From Lawsonella sp012842085 (GTDB lineage: Bacteria > Actinomycetota > Actinomycetes > Mycobacteriales > Mycobacteriaceae), in NCBI GenBank assembly GCA_036749735.1, contig DAINXV010000002.1, forward strand, positions 62,001 through 126,000: 64,000 nt of DNA, given 5' to 3'. Every line of letters starts with the position of its first letter. Within the stretch, counting starts at the first letter, position 1. The notes under the pieces are model-generated. The model was not told the origin of the DNA. It worked only from the letters and a program-made list of their open reading frames with translations, and searched no databases. Positions 7,543-17,288 of the stretch are shown here, piece after piece. Made by a program: the position numbers and the translations under genes.

Positions 7543-8763
7543 TTGACCCAGATTACTGACAAAGAAAAAATGCACGACAGAGTCGAATCTGCCGCAGACG
7601 GGGATGACATTCATTCTCTCACTGAGCAGGAGATTTTTGACTATCACCATGATGGAAAGCTAGATGTCAGCCTCAAAGCTCCGTTAGACAACCAACGTGC
7701 ACTATCTGTCGCTTACACCCCGGGCGTGGCAATCGCGTGCAAGAAAATTTATGACGAGCCGGAAACGGTTCGCGACTACACGTGGGCAGGTCGGTTAGTC
7801 GCAGTCGTGTCAGACGGCACCGCGGTGCTTGGTTTAGGAAATATTGGCCCCGAAGCTGCACTTCCTGTCATGGAAGGAAAATGCGCGCTTTTCAAGGAGT
7901 TCGCGGGGCTGAACGCCATCCCGATCGTTCTCGACACCACTGATATTGACGAGATCGTGGAGACATGCATCCGTCTGCGCCCCAGCTTGGGAGCCATCAA
8001 CTTAGAGGATATTTCAGCACCACGCTGCTTCGAGGTGGAAGACCGCCTGGTGGAAGCACTGGATATTCCCGTGATGCACGACGATCAACACGGAACAGCG
8101 GTCGTTGTACTAGCCGGTATTACTAACGCCTGTCGCCTCACTGGCCGTAAACTCGAAGACTTGAAGGTCGTGATTTCGGGCGCTGGCGCAGCAGGTGTCG
8201 CCATCACAAAAATCATTATGAATGCCGGCATTAAAGACGTGGTCGTGCTGGATAGCCGCGGTATTGTTTCGAAAGGCCGCGACAACTTGAACCCGGTGAA
8301 GGAAGAACTTGCGGACATCACCAACCCGGATAATTTGATGGGCGGCCAGGCTGAAGCACTGGAAGGTGCGGACCTGTTCATTGGTGTTTCCGCAGGACAC
8401 GTTCCGGAAGAGATCGTCCGGACAATGGCTGACGACGCATTCATCTTCAGTCTTTCCAATCCCGACCCGGAGATTCCGGTCGACATTGCGAAACGTCACG
8501 CGGCCATTGTTGCGACTGGTCGCTCCGACTATCCCAACCAGCTGAACAATGTTTTGGCATTCCCCGGCATTTTCAAGGGTGCACTCGACGCGAACGCAAA
8601 AGGCATCACCGATGAGATGCTGCTTGCCGCGGCTGACGCCATTGCGGGTGTTATCGACTTGGACGAGTTGACGCCCGAATACATTGTTCCTTCCCCGCTA
8701 GATCCGCGTGTTTGTCCAGCAGTATCTGCGGCAGTGAAAGCGGCAGCGCTCGGCGACCAGTAA
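7543..8763 (+). CDS. NAD(P)-dependent malic enzyme
   Basis: Oxidative decarboxylation of malate to pyruvate, linking the TCA cycle to gluconeogenesis and NADPH supply. From TTG 7543 it has 406 residues, near the size of corynebacterial MalE; TTG has a GAGG ribosome-binding site 5 bases upstream. ATG 7492 and ATG 7570 are alternatives, but 7492 overlaps the probable promoter. Motifs: AYTPGVA, GLGNIGPEAALPVMEGK, the metal-binding HDDQHGTA and the nucleotide-binding GAGAAGVAI, followed by SNPDPEI. It is the short bacterial type without a phosphotransacetylase extension. The lipoprotein gene follows within 10 bases. Confidence 0.9.
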   Translation: MTQITDKEKMHDRVESAADGDDIHSLTEQEIFDYHHDGKLDVSLKAPLDNQRALSVAYTPGVAIACKKIYDEPETVRDYTWAGRLVAVVSDGTAVLGLGNIGPEAALPVMEGKCALFKEFAGLNAIPIVLDTTDIDEIVETCIRLRPSLGAINLEDISAPRCFEVEDRLVEALDIPVMHDDQHGTAVVVLAGITNACRLTGRKLEDLKVVISGAGAAGVAITKIIMNAGIKDVVVLDSRGIVSKGRDNLNPVKEELADITNPDNLMGGQAEALEGADLFIGVSAGHVPEEIVRTMADDAFIFSLSNPDPEIPVDIAKRHAAIVATGRSDYPNQLNNVLAFPGIFKGALDANAKGITDEMLLAAADAIAGVIDLDELTPEYIVPSPLDPRVCPAVSAAVKAAALGDQ

Positions 8764-8773
8764 ACTAGTGGGT

Positions 8774-9796
8774 ATGCGTGGACTTCGCCTCATCGCCCTA
8801 GTGTGTGCAGGACTATTTGTCCTCACCAGCTGTGGCCGTTCGGACAGTGTGCTTGTGCCAGATCCGGTATCCGATATCGTGCGGGTTGGGTACACCGATT
8901 CAGCACCCGACTATGTGCTAGCTAAACTTTTCGAGCGCGCCCTCAAATCCCGCGGAGTGCCGGCACGGCTGGATCGTATCGAAAGCTCGTCACTTGAATC
9001 CGGAGCCCGCAACGTTGGCCCAACGGTTACGCGCACTGGTTCAGCGGGGCATCGCGCAAAATTAACTGCCGTCGCCACGGGGGTGGTTGACGTTGTTCCG
9101 GAATACTCCGGCCAGTTGCTTCTTGCCATGAATCCGGACGCCAATATTGTGCGACCTGGTGTAAGCCCCCGGGAATCTGTGGTGGACAGTGAATTCGACG
9201 CAGTTTTCACCGAGATGACGCGCTCTCTTCCGCAGCAAGTTCGGTCGCTTAAGCCCGCCCCCGCTGATCGAGCCGTAGTTCTCGCCGTCAGAACCAAAGA
9301 TGATCGAGTGCGTCAGTATCAGACCATATCCCAGCTGTCAGACAGGTGCGGCAGATTCAACATGGTGGTACATGCCTATCCCAGTGATGCTGTGGAACTA
9401 GAAAAATACGCCAAGGTACTGCGAGACAACTATCGGTGCAGTCCGAAGAATGTTCGAACCTCCGCCACTGCGTCGCGGGATGCGGACATCATGGTTGCTT
9501 TCGGTACTGATCCGGCACTGCTGTCCGGGGATTGGCGGATATTGAAAGACGACCAAGCAATAATTCCCACAGCGCTTATGTTCCCTTTGGTTGCTAAAAG
9601 CGCGGTGAACCGACCCCGCCAATTGATTCTGGAAGAATTAGCCGAGCTCATTACCACTGGCGATGTGCAAGAAATGCAACGTGTGGAGTACCAAACCCCT
9701 ACTGAACTTGACGCCTTTCTAAAAAACTGGCTACGTAAAAAGGCTACGTTGGCCTGGGGAATTAGTAAAAAATCGGACTTTTTGTGGCTGTTGTGA
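8774..9796 (+). CDS. OpuAC-type substrate-binding lipoprotein (LpqZ-like)
   Basis: Extracytoplasmic binding protein of the glycine betaine/choline/osmoprotectant family (about 340 residues). The signal peptide MRGLRLIALVCAGLFVLTSC ends in a good lipobox (VLTSC), so it is lipid-anchored. DIVRVGYTDSAPDYVLAKLFERAL and VATGVVDVVPEYSGQLLLAM match the start and the ligand-loop region of OpuAC proteins (compare DVYPEYTGT). GTG 8768 is two codons upstream and equally possible. No permease or ATPase gene lies nearby, as with mycobacterial lpqZ, so it either works with a distant transporter or has another role. It follows the malic enzyme gene closely. Confidence 0.75.
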   Translation: MRGLRLIALVCAGLFVLTSCGRSDSVLVPDPVSDIVRVGYTDSAPDYVLAKLFERALKSRGVPARLDRIESSSLESGARNVGPTVTRTGSAGHRAKLTAVATGVVDVVPEYSGQLLLAMNPDANIVRPGVSPRESVVDSEFDAVFTEMTRSLPQQVRSLKPAPADRAVVLAVRTKDDRVRQYQTISQLSDRCGRFNMVVHAYPSDAVELEKYAKVLRDNYRCSPKNVRTSATASRDADIMVAFGTDPALLSGDWRILKDDQAIIPTALMFPLVAKSAVNRPRQLILEELAELITTGDVQEMQRVEYQTPTELDAFLKNWLRKKATLAWGISKKSDFLWLL

Positions 9797-9807
9797 GGCA
9801 AGGCTCT

Positions 9808-9836
9808 TTGAGGACATATTCACCCACCGCTATACT
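9808..9836 (+). promoter_or_regulatory. Predicted metE promoter (-35 TTGAGG, -10 TATACT)
   Basis: TTGAGG (9808-9813), a 17-base spacer and TATACT (9831-9836) make the best sigma-A-type promoter in the window. Transcription would start at about 9842, leaving a leader of about 287 bases before the metE ATG. Confidence 0.6.
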
Positions 9837-9841
9837 TTTGA

Positions 9842-10128
9842 GATAGCTCTTCGCAGAAAACCAAGTGCTGCTCTCTTCGTACGAGATGCGGAGATAGAGC
9901 TGGATGGGTAGTAAGGAATTCCCAGCTGGGGCACGCGCAGGATCTGCCTGTTGGAAGTAGCTACGTTTTTGACTGCATAGAAGCAGTTGATGATAACTTG
10001 CCTTTGCTTTTAAGGGCGACGCATCACCACACTTCTTAGACAAGAAAGTACCTCCTCTTTTTTAGGTGCTGTGGCATGGTGCTCGTAGTCCAAAGGTGAC
10101 TTCTGTTCATCAGTTTTGGAGATTACAC
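9842..10128 (+). promoter_or_regulatory. Long structured metE leader, candidate cis-regulatory RNA
   Basis: The 332-base gap upstream of metE contains no recognisable gene. Downstream of the predicted promoter it is rich in self-complementary elements: AGCTCT/AGAGCT (9845-9850 with 9896-9901), a CCCAGCTGGG palindrome (9921-9930), CAGG...CCTG around 9939-9950, ACTGC/GCAGT (9972-9976 with 9983-9987), TGATG/CATCA (9988-9992 with 10022-10026) enclosing GCC...GGGC, and a hairpin at 10030-10049. An anti-Shine-Dalgarno-like ACCTCCT follows near 10050 and could mask the GGAG ribosome-binding site at 10117. CAGGATCTGCC (9938-9948) faintly resembles the end of a cobalamin box, but the other conserved cobalamin-riboswitch elements are not evident and no known class can be assigned. 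Confidence 0.45.
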
Positions 10129-12432
10129 ATGTCTACTTTTTCTACGACCGTCTTGGGCACTCCTCGGATCGGCCCCAACCGTGAACTCAAATTCGCCACC
10201 GAAAAATATTGGCGGGGCGAAATTGATGCCGCTGAATTGCAAGAAGTTCGCAGCGGTCTCCGCGCCGAGTCCTGGAAGAGGCTACAAGAAGCCGGCATAG
10301 ATTCCATCCCCACCAACGTCTTCTCCCTCTACGACCAGATGTTGGACACCACTGTGCTTGTGGGAGCTCTCCCCAAACAGTACCTCGCAGCCAGCAACAA
10401 CCCCCTGGACCAGTATTTTGCTGCCGCACGTGGCACCGCTGAAATTCCTCCCCTCGAGATGACCAAGTGGTTCGACACCAACTACCACTACTTGGTTCCC
10501 GAACTCACCGCAGACGTGGAGTTCTCACTCAACCCCACCGAACTGCTCGCCGACCTGGAAGCAGCACAGCAGGCTGAGGTCAATGCCCGCCCCGTCATTG
10601 TTGGGCCATTCACCTACCTCAAACTGTCAAAGATGGCAGAAGGGGAAGAAACCAAGAACCCGCTAGACCTCATTGACCGCCTTGTCCCGGTCTATGAAGG
10701 AGTGCTGGAACTACTCGCCCACGAAGGTGTCGAATGGGTGCAGCTAGATGAGCCTAGCGCCGTCACCACCCTTACTGCAGAGGAACAGAAAGTGCTGCAG
10801 GAGGTATACACCAAACTGGCCGGCGTGAAGAACCGCCCCCAGATTCTGGTCGCCACCTACTTCGGCGACACTGGTGCCAACCTTGCTGCCCTCACCAGCA
10901 CCGATATTGATGGCATTAGCCTGGACTTGGTAGCTGGCGAACTTCCCGACATTGACACCCCGGGACTCTCCGACAAACTACTCGTCGCTGGTGTAGTGGA
11001 CGGGCGCAACGTCTGGGCCACCGCTATTGACGGTGCTGTGGAACTACTGTCCCGCTGTGACGAGCGCGCCTCCAAGGTTGCTGTTTCGTCTTCCTGTTCA
11101 CTGCTGCATGTGCCATACAGCCTGGAGCCAGAGAACCTTCCCACCATCGCTGAACGCAACGAAGACGGCAGCGACGGACTGTGCAAGGAATGGCTGGCCT
11201 TCGGCACGGAAAAATTGGCTGAGATCGCTCTGCTCAGCAAGGTCCACAACGGCGCCATTGATCCGAACGGTCCGGAAGTTCTCGCAGCTCGCGACGTAAT
11301 TAACCACCGTCGTGAAAGCTCCGTCACCAATGACCAGGCAGTACGGACCCGCATCGCCGAACTGACCGAGGACGACTACCAGCGTGTGCCCTATGAGGAG
11401 CGGGTAACCGCTCAGGAAGACCTGGATCTGCCGCTCTTCCCGACCACCACTATTGGTTCCTTCCCGCAGACCTCCGAGATTCGTGTTGCTCGACGCAAAT
11501 TCCGCAAGGGCGAAATTACTGCCGACGAGTACAAGAAGGCCATGCAGGGCGAAGTGGCCCACGTTATCAAGAACCAGGAAGAACTGGGCATTGACGTTCT
11601 TGTGCACGGCGAGCCCGAGCGCAACGACATGGTGCAGTACTTTGCTGAACAACTTGTCGGATACTGGGCCTCCGAACATGGCTGGGTCCAGTCCTACGGC
11701 ACCCGCTGTGTCCGCCCGCCGGTGCTCTTCGGCGACGTGAGCCGCCCAGAGCCCATGTCCGTGGAGTGGACCACCTATGCTGCCAGCCTCACCGACAAGC
11801 CGGTGAAGGGCATGCTGACCGGACCGCTCACTATGCTGTCCTGGTCGTTCGTGCGTGATGACCAGTCCTTGGAGGACACTGCCAAGCAGGTCGCTTTGGC
11901 TATCCGGGATGAATGCGTAGACCTCGAAGCTGCAGGTATCCGCGTGATCCAGGTGGATGAGCCGGCATTGCGCGAACTGCTGCCGCTCCGCGACGAAGAC
12001 AAAGCCGATTATGCCCGCTGGGCCGTGGCCACCTTCCGCCTCACCACCAGTGGCGTCAAACCAGAAACCCAGATCCACACCCACATGTGCTACTCCGAAT
12101 TCGGAGAGATGGTTGGTGTGATTGGTGAGTTGGATGCAGACGTCACCAGTGTGGAATCCGCACGTTCCCAGATGGAAATTGTGGAGGATCTGGAAGAGCA
12201 CGGATATCACCAAGGCATTGGGCCGGGCATCTACGACATTCACTCACCACGCGTACCGAGTGTGGAAGAAATGTCCAAGGCACTTCGCCTCGCTTTGGGT
12301 GCTGTGCCGGCAGAACGCCTCTGGGTGAACCCGGACTGTGGTCTCAAGACCCGTCGTTCCGACGAGTGCTACCCCTCGTTGAAGAACATGGTTGAGGCCG
12401 CTCGCGAACTTCGCGAAAGCGTCCAAAACTAG
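10129..12432 (+). CDS. metE: Cobalamin-independent methionine synthase MetE
   Basis: Transfers the methyl group of 5-methyltetrahydropteroyltri-L-glutamate to homocysteine. 767 residues from ATG 10129, which has GGAG 9 bases upstream; an upstream in-frame start at 10066 would add 21 residues unlike the family. Two homologous barrels: the N-terminal half begins TTVLGTPRIGPNRELK, and the C-terminal catalytic half begins TTTIGSFPQTSEIR. Zinc ligands are seen in THMCYSEF (His and Cys) and in NPDCGLKTR. It is monocistronic, between a long leader and a strong bidirectional terminator. No metH or B12 genes are in view. Confidence 0.96.
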   Translation: MSTFSTTVLGTPRIGPNRELKFATEKYWRGEIDAAELQEVRSGLRAESWKRLQEAGIDSIPTNVFSLYDQMLDTTVLVGALPKQYLAASNNPLDQYFAAARGTAEIPPLEMTKWFDTNYHYLVPELTADVEFSLNPTELLADLEAAQQAEVNARPVIVGPFTYLKLSKMAEGEETKNPLDLIDRLVPVYEGVLELLAHEGVEWVQLDEPSAVTTLTAEEQKVLQEVYTKLAGVKNRPQILVATYFGDTGANLAALTSTDIDGISLDLVAGELPDIDTPGLSDKLLVAGVVDGRNVWATAIDGAVELLSRCDERASKVAVSSSCSLLHVPYSLEPENLPTIAERNEDGSDGLCKEWLAFGTEKLAEIALLSKVHNGAIDPNGPEVLAARDVINHRRESSVTNDQAVRTRIAELTEDDYQRVPYEERVTAQEDLDLPLFPTTTIGSFPQTSEIRVARRKFRKGEITADEYKKAMQGEVAHVIKNQEELGIDVLVHGEPERNDMVQYFAEQLVGYWASEHGWVQSYGTRCVRPPVLFGDVSRPEPMSVEWTTYAASLTDKPVKGMLTGPLTMLSWSFVRDDQSLEDTAKQVALAIRDECVDLEAAGIRVIQVDEPALRELLPLRDEDKADYARWAVATFRLTTSGVKPETQIHTHMCYSEFGEMVGVIGELDADVTSVESARSQMEIVEDLEEHGYHQGIGPGIYDIHSPRVPSVEEMSKALRLALGAVPAERLWVNPDCGLKTRRSDECYPSLKNMVEAARELRESVQN

Positions 12433-12464
12433 TAACTAACAAGTCACGACGTCAATAACTGAAA

Positions 12465-12501
12465 AGCTGGTGGGCCATCCTGTGTGGGTGGCCCACCAGC
12501 T
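12465..12501. terminator. Bidirectional terminator between metE and kgd
   Basis: AGCTGGTGGGCCA (12465-12477) and its exact complement TGGCCCACCAGCT (12489-12501) form a 13-bp stem with an 11-base loop. On the minus strand the stem is followed by TTTTCAGTT, on the plus strand by the weaker ATTTGTCT. It sits between convergent genes and can serve both. Confidence 0.85.
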
Positions 12502-12529
12502 ATTTGTCTGGCTCCAGTGGTGGCGCTAA

Positions 12530-15500
12530 TTAGAACTCGAAGAGCTGTTCAATCAAAAGTTCTTGTTCGGCGCGGCTCACACTGGGCACTCCCGTTGCCG
12601 GTGCCGACATACTGCGTCGCGATACTGACTCAAAAGGAGGCAGGTTGGGCACCAAATCCGGCAATCTGATTGTCAAGAAGGGGAGGGCACCCTGATTCGC
12701 AGGTTCCTCCTGAACCCATACCAAGCGCTCCACCTGCGGGTAGCGATCAATTAATTCGCTAATTCTCCGGAAGGGAACCGGATAGATCTGTTCTAGGCGC
12801 GCGATCGCCATATCGAAGCGCCCCTGCGCGTCCCGATGCTCCGCCAATTCGTAATAGACTTTGCCAGAACACAGAACCAAAGTTTTCACATCTGCGGCAG
12901 CATGCTCTGCGTCATCACCAAAGAAGGCAGGATCGTCAATAACAGAGCGGAACTTGGCGTTAGTAAATTCCTCAAGCTGGCTGATGGCCTTTTTGTGGCG
13001 CAGCATGGACTTCGGTGTGGCCACAATGAGTGGCCGCACAATACTGCTCAACGCATGGCGACGCAGCAAGTGGAAATAGTTTGCGGGCGTCGTGGGTTGC
13101 GCAATAGTCATATTGGACTCAGCGCACAGTTGCAGGAAACGCTCCAACCGTGCAGACGAATGGTCGGGACCAGCACCCTCCTGCCCATGTGGCAGAAGCA
13201 GAACCACGTCCGAGCGTTGGTTCCACTTGGCCTCTGCCGAACTGATATATTCGTCGATTATGGTTTGGCCACCATTCGCAAAGTCCCCATATTGGGCTTC
13301 CCAGCACACTAGCGAGCCTGGGGCGCCAAGTGTGTAGCCATACTCAAATCCCATGCCCGCATATTCAGACAAGCTGGAATTGTAGATTTCGAATTTTCCA
13401 CCATGCGCATTGGCGATGGCGCGGAGCGGACTGTATTCGTCACTGTTGTTTTGGTCGACCAGAATGGCATGCCTTTGGGTGAAAGTGCCGCGGCAGCTAT
13501 CTTCACCCGCGACCCGCACAGTACGCCCTTCCTGTACTAAAGAACCCCAGGCCAGCAATTCGGCCATTGCCCAGTCCACATCACCCTCGTGGGTCATATG
13601 GTGGCGTTGGGTGAGTATGCGCTGCACTCGACGATGGACAGAGAAGTCCTCCGGTACGGCATTGAAAGCGTCCCCGATTTCTTCGATGCGTTCCCGCGTA
13701 ATCGCGGTTTGAAGATTAAACGGAACGCGCTGTTGAGTAGCCACAGACTCGGAAGGAGCTTGCGGAGTTTTCTCAATCTCACGGACTTCCTGGAACACCT
13801 TCTCGAGCGCACCACGGTAGTCGGTTTCTGCTGTTTCAGCGTCTTGTGGGGTGATATCTCCGCGCCCCACCAGTACTTTTGTGTAGCTTTCGCGTACTGA
13901 GGGCTTGTTGCGGATGATGCTGTACATGGCGGGCTGCGTCATGGACGGATCATCTGCTTCGTTGTGTCCGCGACGGCGGTAACAGACCAGGTCAATGACG
14001 ACATCTTTGGCAAAACGTTGTTGGAAGTCAACCGCCGCGCGAGCGACACGCACACAAGCCTCCGGGTCATCGCCATTTACATGGAATACCGGTACTCCGA
14101 ACGCTTTCGCCACATCCGTGCAGTACTCACTGGAACGGGCTTGTGAAGGAGCAGTGGTGAAACCTATTTGGTTGTTGACGACGATATGGATGGTGCCACC
14201 CACACCATAGCCTTCCAGCAGCGCCATATTGAGGGTCTCGAAAACGACCCCTTGTCCCGAGAAAGCGGCATCGCCGTGCAGCATTAAGGGCATCACGGGA
14301 TACTTGGGATCCTCGGGTGTGGAGTCCTTCTGCAAAACATCTTGTTTCGCGCGCACGATGCCTACCAGTACGGGGTCAACAGCTTCCAGATGTGAAGGGT
14401 TGGCGGTGAGAGTGACATCAATGTCGTTGTCACCAAACATCTGGTAGTGCACACCGGATGCGCCCAAATGGTATTTGACGTCGCCAGAGCCTTGTTGTTC
14501 GTGGGGTCGCATATTGCCCTCGAACTCGTTGAAGATCTGGCTATACGGTTTGCCGACAATATTCGCCAACACATTAAGGCGCCCACGGTGGGGCATCCCG
14601 ATGACAACCTCTTTGAGGTTGTGGTTGGCAGCTGTTTCGATGACGGAATCCATCATCGGAATAAGGGACTCCGCGCCTTCCAAGGGGAAGCGTTTTTGTC
14701 CGACGTACTTGGCCTGCAGAAACGTCTCAAAAGACTCAGCGGCGATAAGGTTGGTAAGCGCTAGCTTGTGTTCCGCACTAGACAGTGGATCGCCCTTAGT
14801 TTCGACGTAGTCGCGAATCCATTCGCGCTGTTCAGAATCAAGAATATAGCTATATTCGACGCCGATCTTTTCGCAGTAGGAGCTGCGCAGTAAAGACAGA
14901 ATATCGCGCAACTTCATGCGCTTTTGGCCAGCCAGGTCGCCAGCCGCAAACTTCCGATCCAGATCCCAAATAGTGAGGCCGTAGGTGGACATATCTAGTT
15001 CTGGATAACTTTCCCGTTTTTGGCCCGGTTCCACAAAATTCAGCGGATTAGTGTCCGCAATCAGATGTCCGCGCTCGCGGAACGCATTAATCAGCTGGAG
15101 CACACAAGCATTTTTGTCGATGCCGCGTGTTGCCGGGACATCCTGCCGCCAACGGAAAGGCTCGAAGGGCAGCTGCAGGCTGGTGAAAATTTCATCCCAA
15201 AAGTCATCCGAGAGCAGCAGTTTGTGAATGGTTCCCAGCCATTCACCAGATTCGGCTCCCTGGATAATGCGGCGGTCGTAGGTAGACGTGATCGTCATGA
15301 CTTTACCGACACCCAGTTCAGCAAGTGCCTCTTCACTCATCCCGGCGTATTCGGCGGGATATTGTAAAGCACCCACACCCATAATGGTGCCCTGGCCAGT
15401 CATCAGGCGCGGTACCGAATGCACGGTGCCAATGCCGCCGGGGTTGGTAAGGGAGATGGTGACGTTGGCGAAATCGTCAGGCGTGAGTTTACCGAGTCGC

Positions 15501-16311
15501 GCGCGTTTCACGATGTCTTCATAAGCGTCCACAAACTCGGTGAAAGACATCCCTTCAGTTTCTTTAATTCCAGCAACCACGAGATTGCGGGAACCATCTT
15601 TGCCCCGCAGATCAACAGCCAAACCGAGGTTAATGTGCGGAGGTTGAACCCGAATAAATTTGCCATCCTGTTCCTCCATCCGGCAGTTCATATCCGGATA
15701 GGACTTGACGGCTTGAATCATGGCGTAGCCGATGAGATGAGTGAAGGAGATTTTCCGCCGCGCGTGCGCTGCAGATAATTGTTGATGAGCATCCGGTTTT
15801 CGAAAAGGAGCTTCACCGGAATGGTGCGCACTGACGTCGCCATCGGGATGTCGCGGGATGCATTCATATTTCTGGCGATTGCGCGCTGTGCGCCCCGCAA
15901 CACCTGTGAGTCGTCTTCCTCCAGCTCGGGGTAGGTAGGTTTATCGTCCACCTCCACTGTATACATCCTGGTGAGGGCATCTTTGGCAGCCGAGTGGACC
16001 TTCTCTCGGGATGCGCGTTGAACATTAACTGGACGGGCAGCTTGCTCGCTGTAGTCGTATTCGGCGAGGGCTTCACCACTCAGGTGCGCAGTCGGGTTGG
16101 AAGGCCCGAATGGCTCGGACACGACTTGTTTTGAAGGACGCTCCGCAGATGTGGTGGAGGGGGTGGGAATTTTTTGATCGGTGAAGAATGCCCGCCACGA
16201 TTCATCAACACTGTTGGGATCTGCTTTAAATTTGCGGTACATCTCGTTCACCAGCCATTGGTTTTGGCCGAAACTGTCTTGATGTATATCCACGATGAAA
16301 CCTCTAGCCAC
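12530..16311 (-). CDS. kgd: 2-oxoglutarate dehydrogenase E1 / multifunctional Kgd-OdhA, frameshifted
   Basis: Actinobacterial E1o fused to an acyltransferase (E2-like) domain: ThDP-dependent decarboxylation of 2-oxoglutarate. As written it is broken. Codons from ATG 16311 run for 197 residues (N-terminal helix, linker, start of acyltransferase domain) and end in RTRGGKSPSLISSATP at 15718; the second frame resumes at once with MIQAVKSYPDMN and runs 1063 residues to 12530. Homologues read RTRGGKISFTHL there, so one A is missing from the A4 tract (plus strand T4 at 15751-15754). Restoring it gives exactly 1260 residues, close to C. glutamicum OdhA. The E1 part is intact (GDAAFSGQGVV, VVNNQIGFTT). 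The transacylase motif reads TYDRRIIQGA: Arg (codon 15272-15274) replaces the usual His. Sequencing error, decay or slippage are all possible for the frameshift. Confidence 0.88.
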
Positions 16312-16579
16312 CTAAAAATTGTTTACTATGCCTATCGTACCCGCATCTCCCACCCATAGCGATGTAGGTAACAACTGGAATAAGAATCTTTTATTTTTGG
16401 ACGCTGTTGGCGAAAATCACTTTTTCTGTCTTTAAAAATTGTTTCTCGATAAGCTCAAATTACTGCGTTTATGTAATAGTTAAAGTAACAGTTAATCCGG
16501 TGCATACACATGGCGCCGAACGTTTAAACTGCCGGGTTTTACCCACTCTTCCGACTTGTAGAAAGGCTTCCCTTCAACC

Positions 16580-17251
16580 ATGCGAATGACGCGAGACGAC
16601 CGCCGGGCACACATCGTTAATGCGGCTTTACGGGTAGCTAGTCGTGAAGGGTATTCCGAGGTCACCATCCGCGATGTAGCCAAAGAAGCAGAAATATCGT
16701 TGGGCGTAGTGCACTACTGCTTCGAGGACAAGCTCGAGCTACAGCGAGAGATGTCAGTGAAGCTCGTCAACGATGTCGTCGATGTTTATGTTGAAAACCT
16801 TATCCGGGAACCCACTCGGGAAGGCATTGAAGGTTTTCGCGAAGACTTCTATGAACGCACCTTAGAAGTGATGGAAGAATTTCTTCCCGGACGCAACTAC
16901 TCGGTGCTGTTCTTTGAAGTGTTGATCAGCAGCTTCCGGGAACAGGCACAATCCTCCACCACCCGCAGCGTTGACCATTTCTTTGATGCACTGGACGACA
17001 TGATTCGTAAAGTGTTCCAAAATGCGGCAGAGAAATACCACATCAACTGGACCGTCTCGCCCGATCAGTTCGTGCATCTCATCACTGACGCCTGCTTGGG
17101 AATGGTCTTCCGGATACTCTCCGTGGGGCAGCTTGCGACCGCGGATGGAGAACGGCGCATGTCTCCCCAACAGCGCAGCTATGTTCAAAACTTGGTTCGC
17201 GCAATCGTCGATGTTAGCTGCTTGTACCTGGAAGAAGGACAACAGAACTAA
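16580..17251 (+). CDS. TetR-family transcriptional regulator
   Basis: 223 residues. The N-terminal helix-turn-helix is clear: HIVNAALRVASREGYSEVTIRDVAKEAEISLGVVHYCFEDK (split here over residues 10-50), the TetR_N pattern with the Tyr-Phe of the recognition-helix end. The rest is an all-helical ligand/dimer domain with no recognisable subfamily. The start could be ATG 16580 or ATG 16586 (Met3); GAAAGG lies upstream. It is divergent from kgd and followed by an M20 peptidase (37-base gap) and an MFS transporter, so it may control these genes, itself, or kgd. The 268-base gap before it is AT-rich, with repeated GTTAAAGTAACAGTTA-like half sites near 16478-16497 that could be its operator. Confidence 0.85.
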   Translation: MRMTRDDRRAHIVNAALRVASREGYSEVTIRDVAKEAEISLGVVHYCFEDKLELQREMSVKLVNDVVDVYVENLIREPTREGIEGFREDFYERTLEVMEEFLPGRNYSVLFFEVLISSFREQAQSSTTRSVDHFFDALDDMIRKVFQNAAEKYHINWTVSPDQFVHLITDACLGMVFRILSVGQLATADGERRMSPQQRSYVQNLVRAIVDVSCLYLEEGQQN

Positions 17252-17288
17252 CCCTTTACGTACCGCACTTCTGCCATAGACTGGAGCT

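Noticed and set aside
9938..9948. CAGGATCTGCC as a cobalamin riboswitch box
   Set aside because: The core sequences expected upstream (GGTGAAA-like and CCCGCAACTGT-like) could not be found, so the assignment is not supported.
9762..10043. 93-codon minus-strand frame upstream of metE
   Set aside because: It overlaps the lpqZ-like 3' end and the structured leader, lacks a ribosome-binding site and has no known similarity.
11098..12243. 381-codon minus-strand frame inside metE
   Set aside because: It lies wholly within conserved MetE coding sequence and resembles no protein family.
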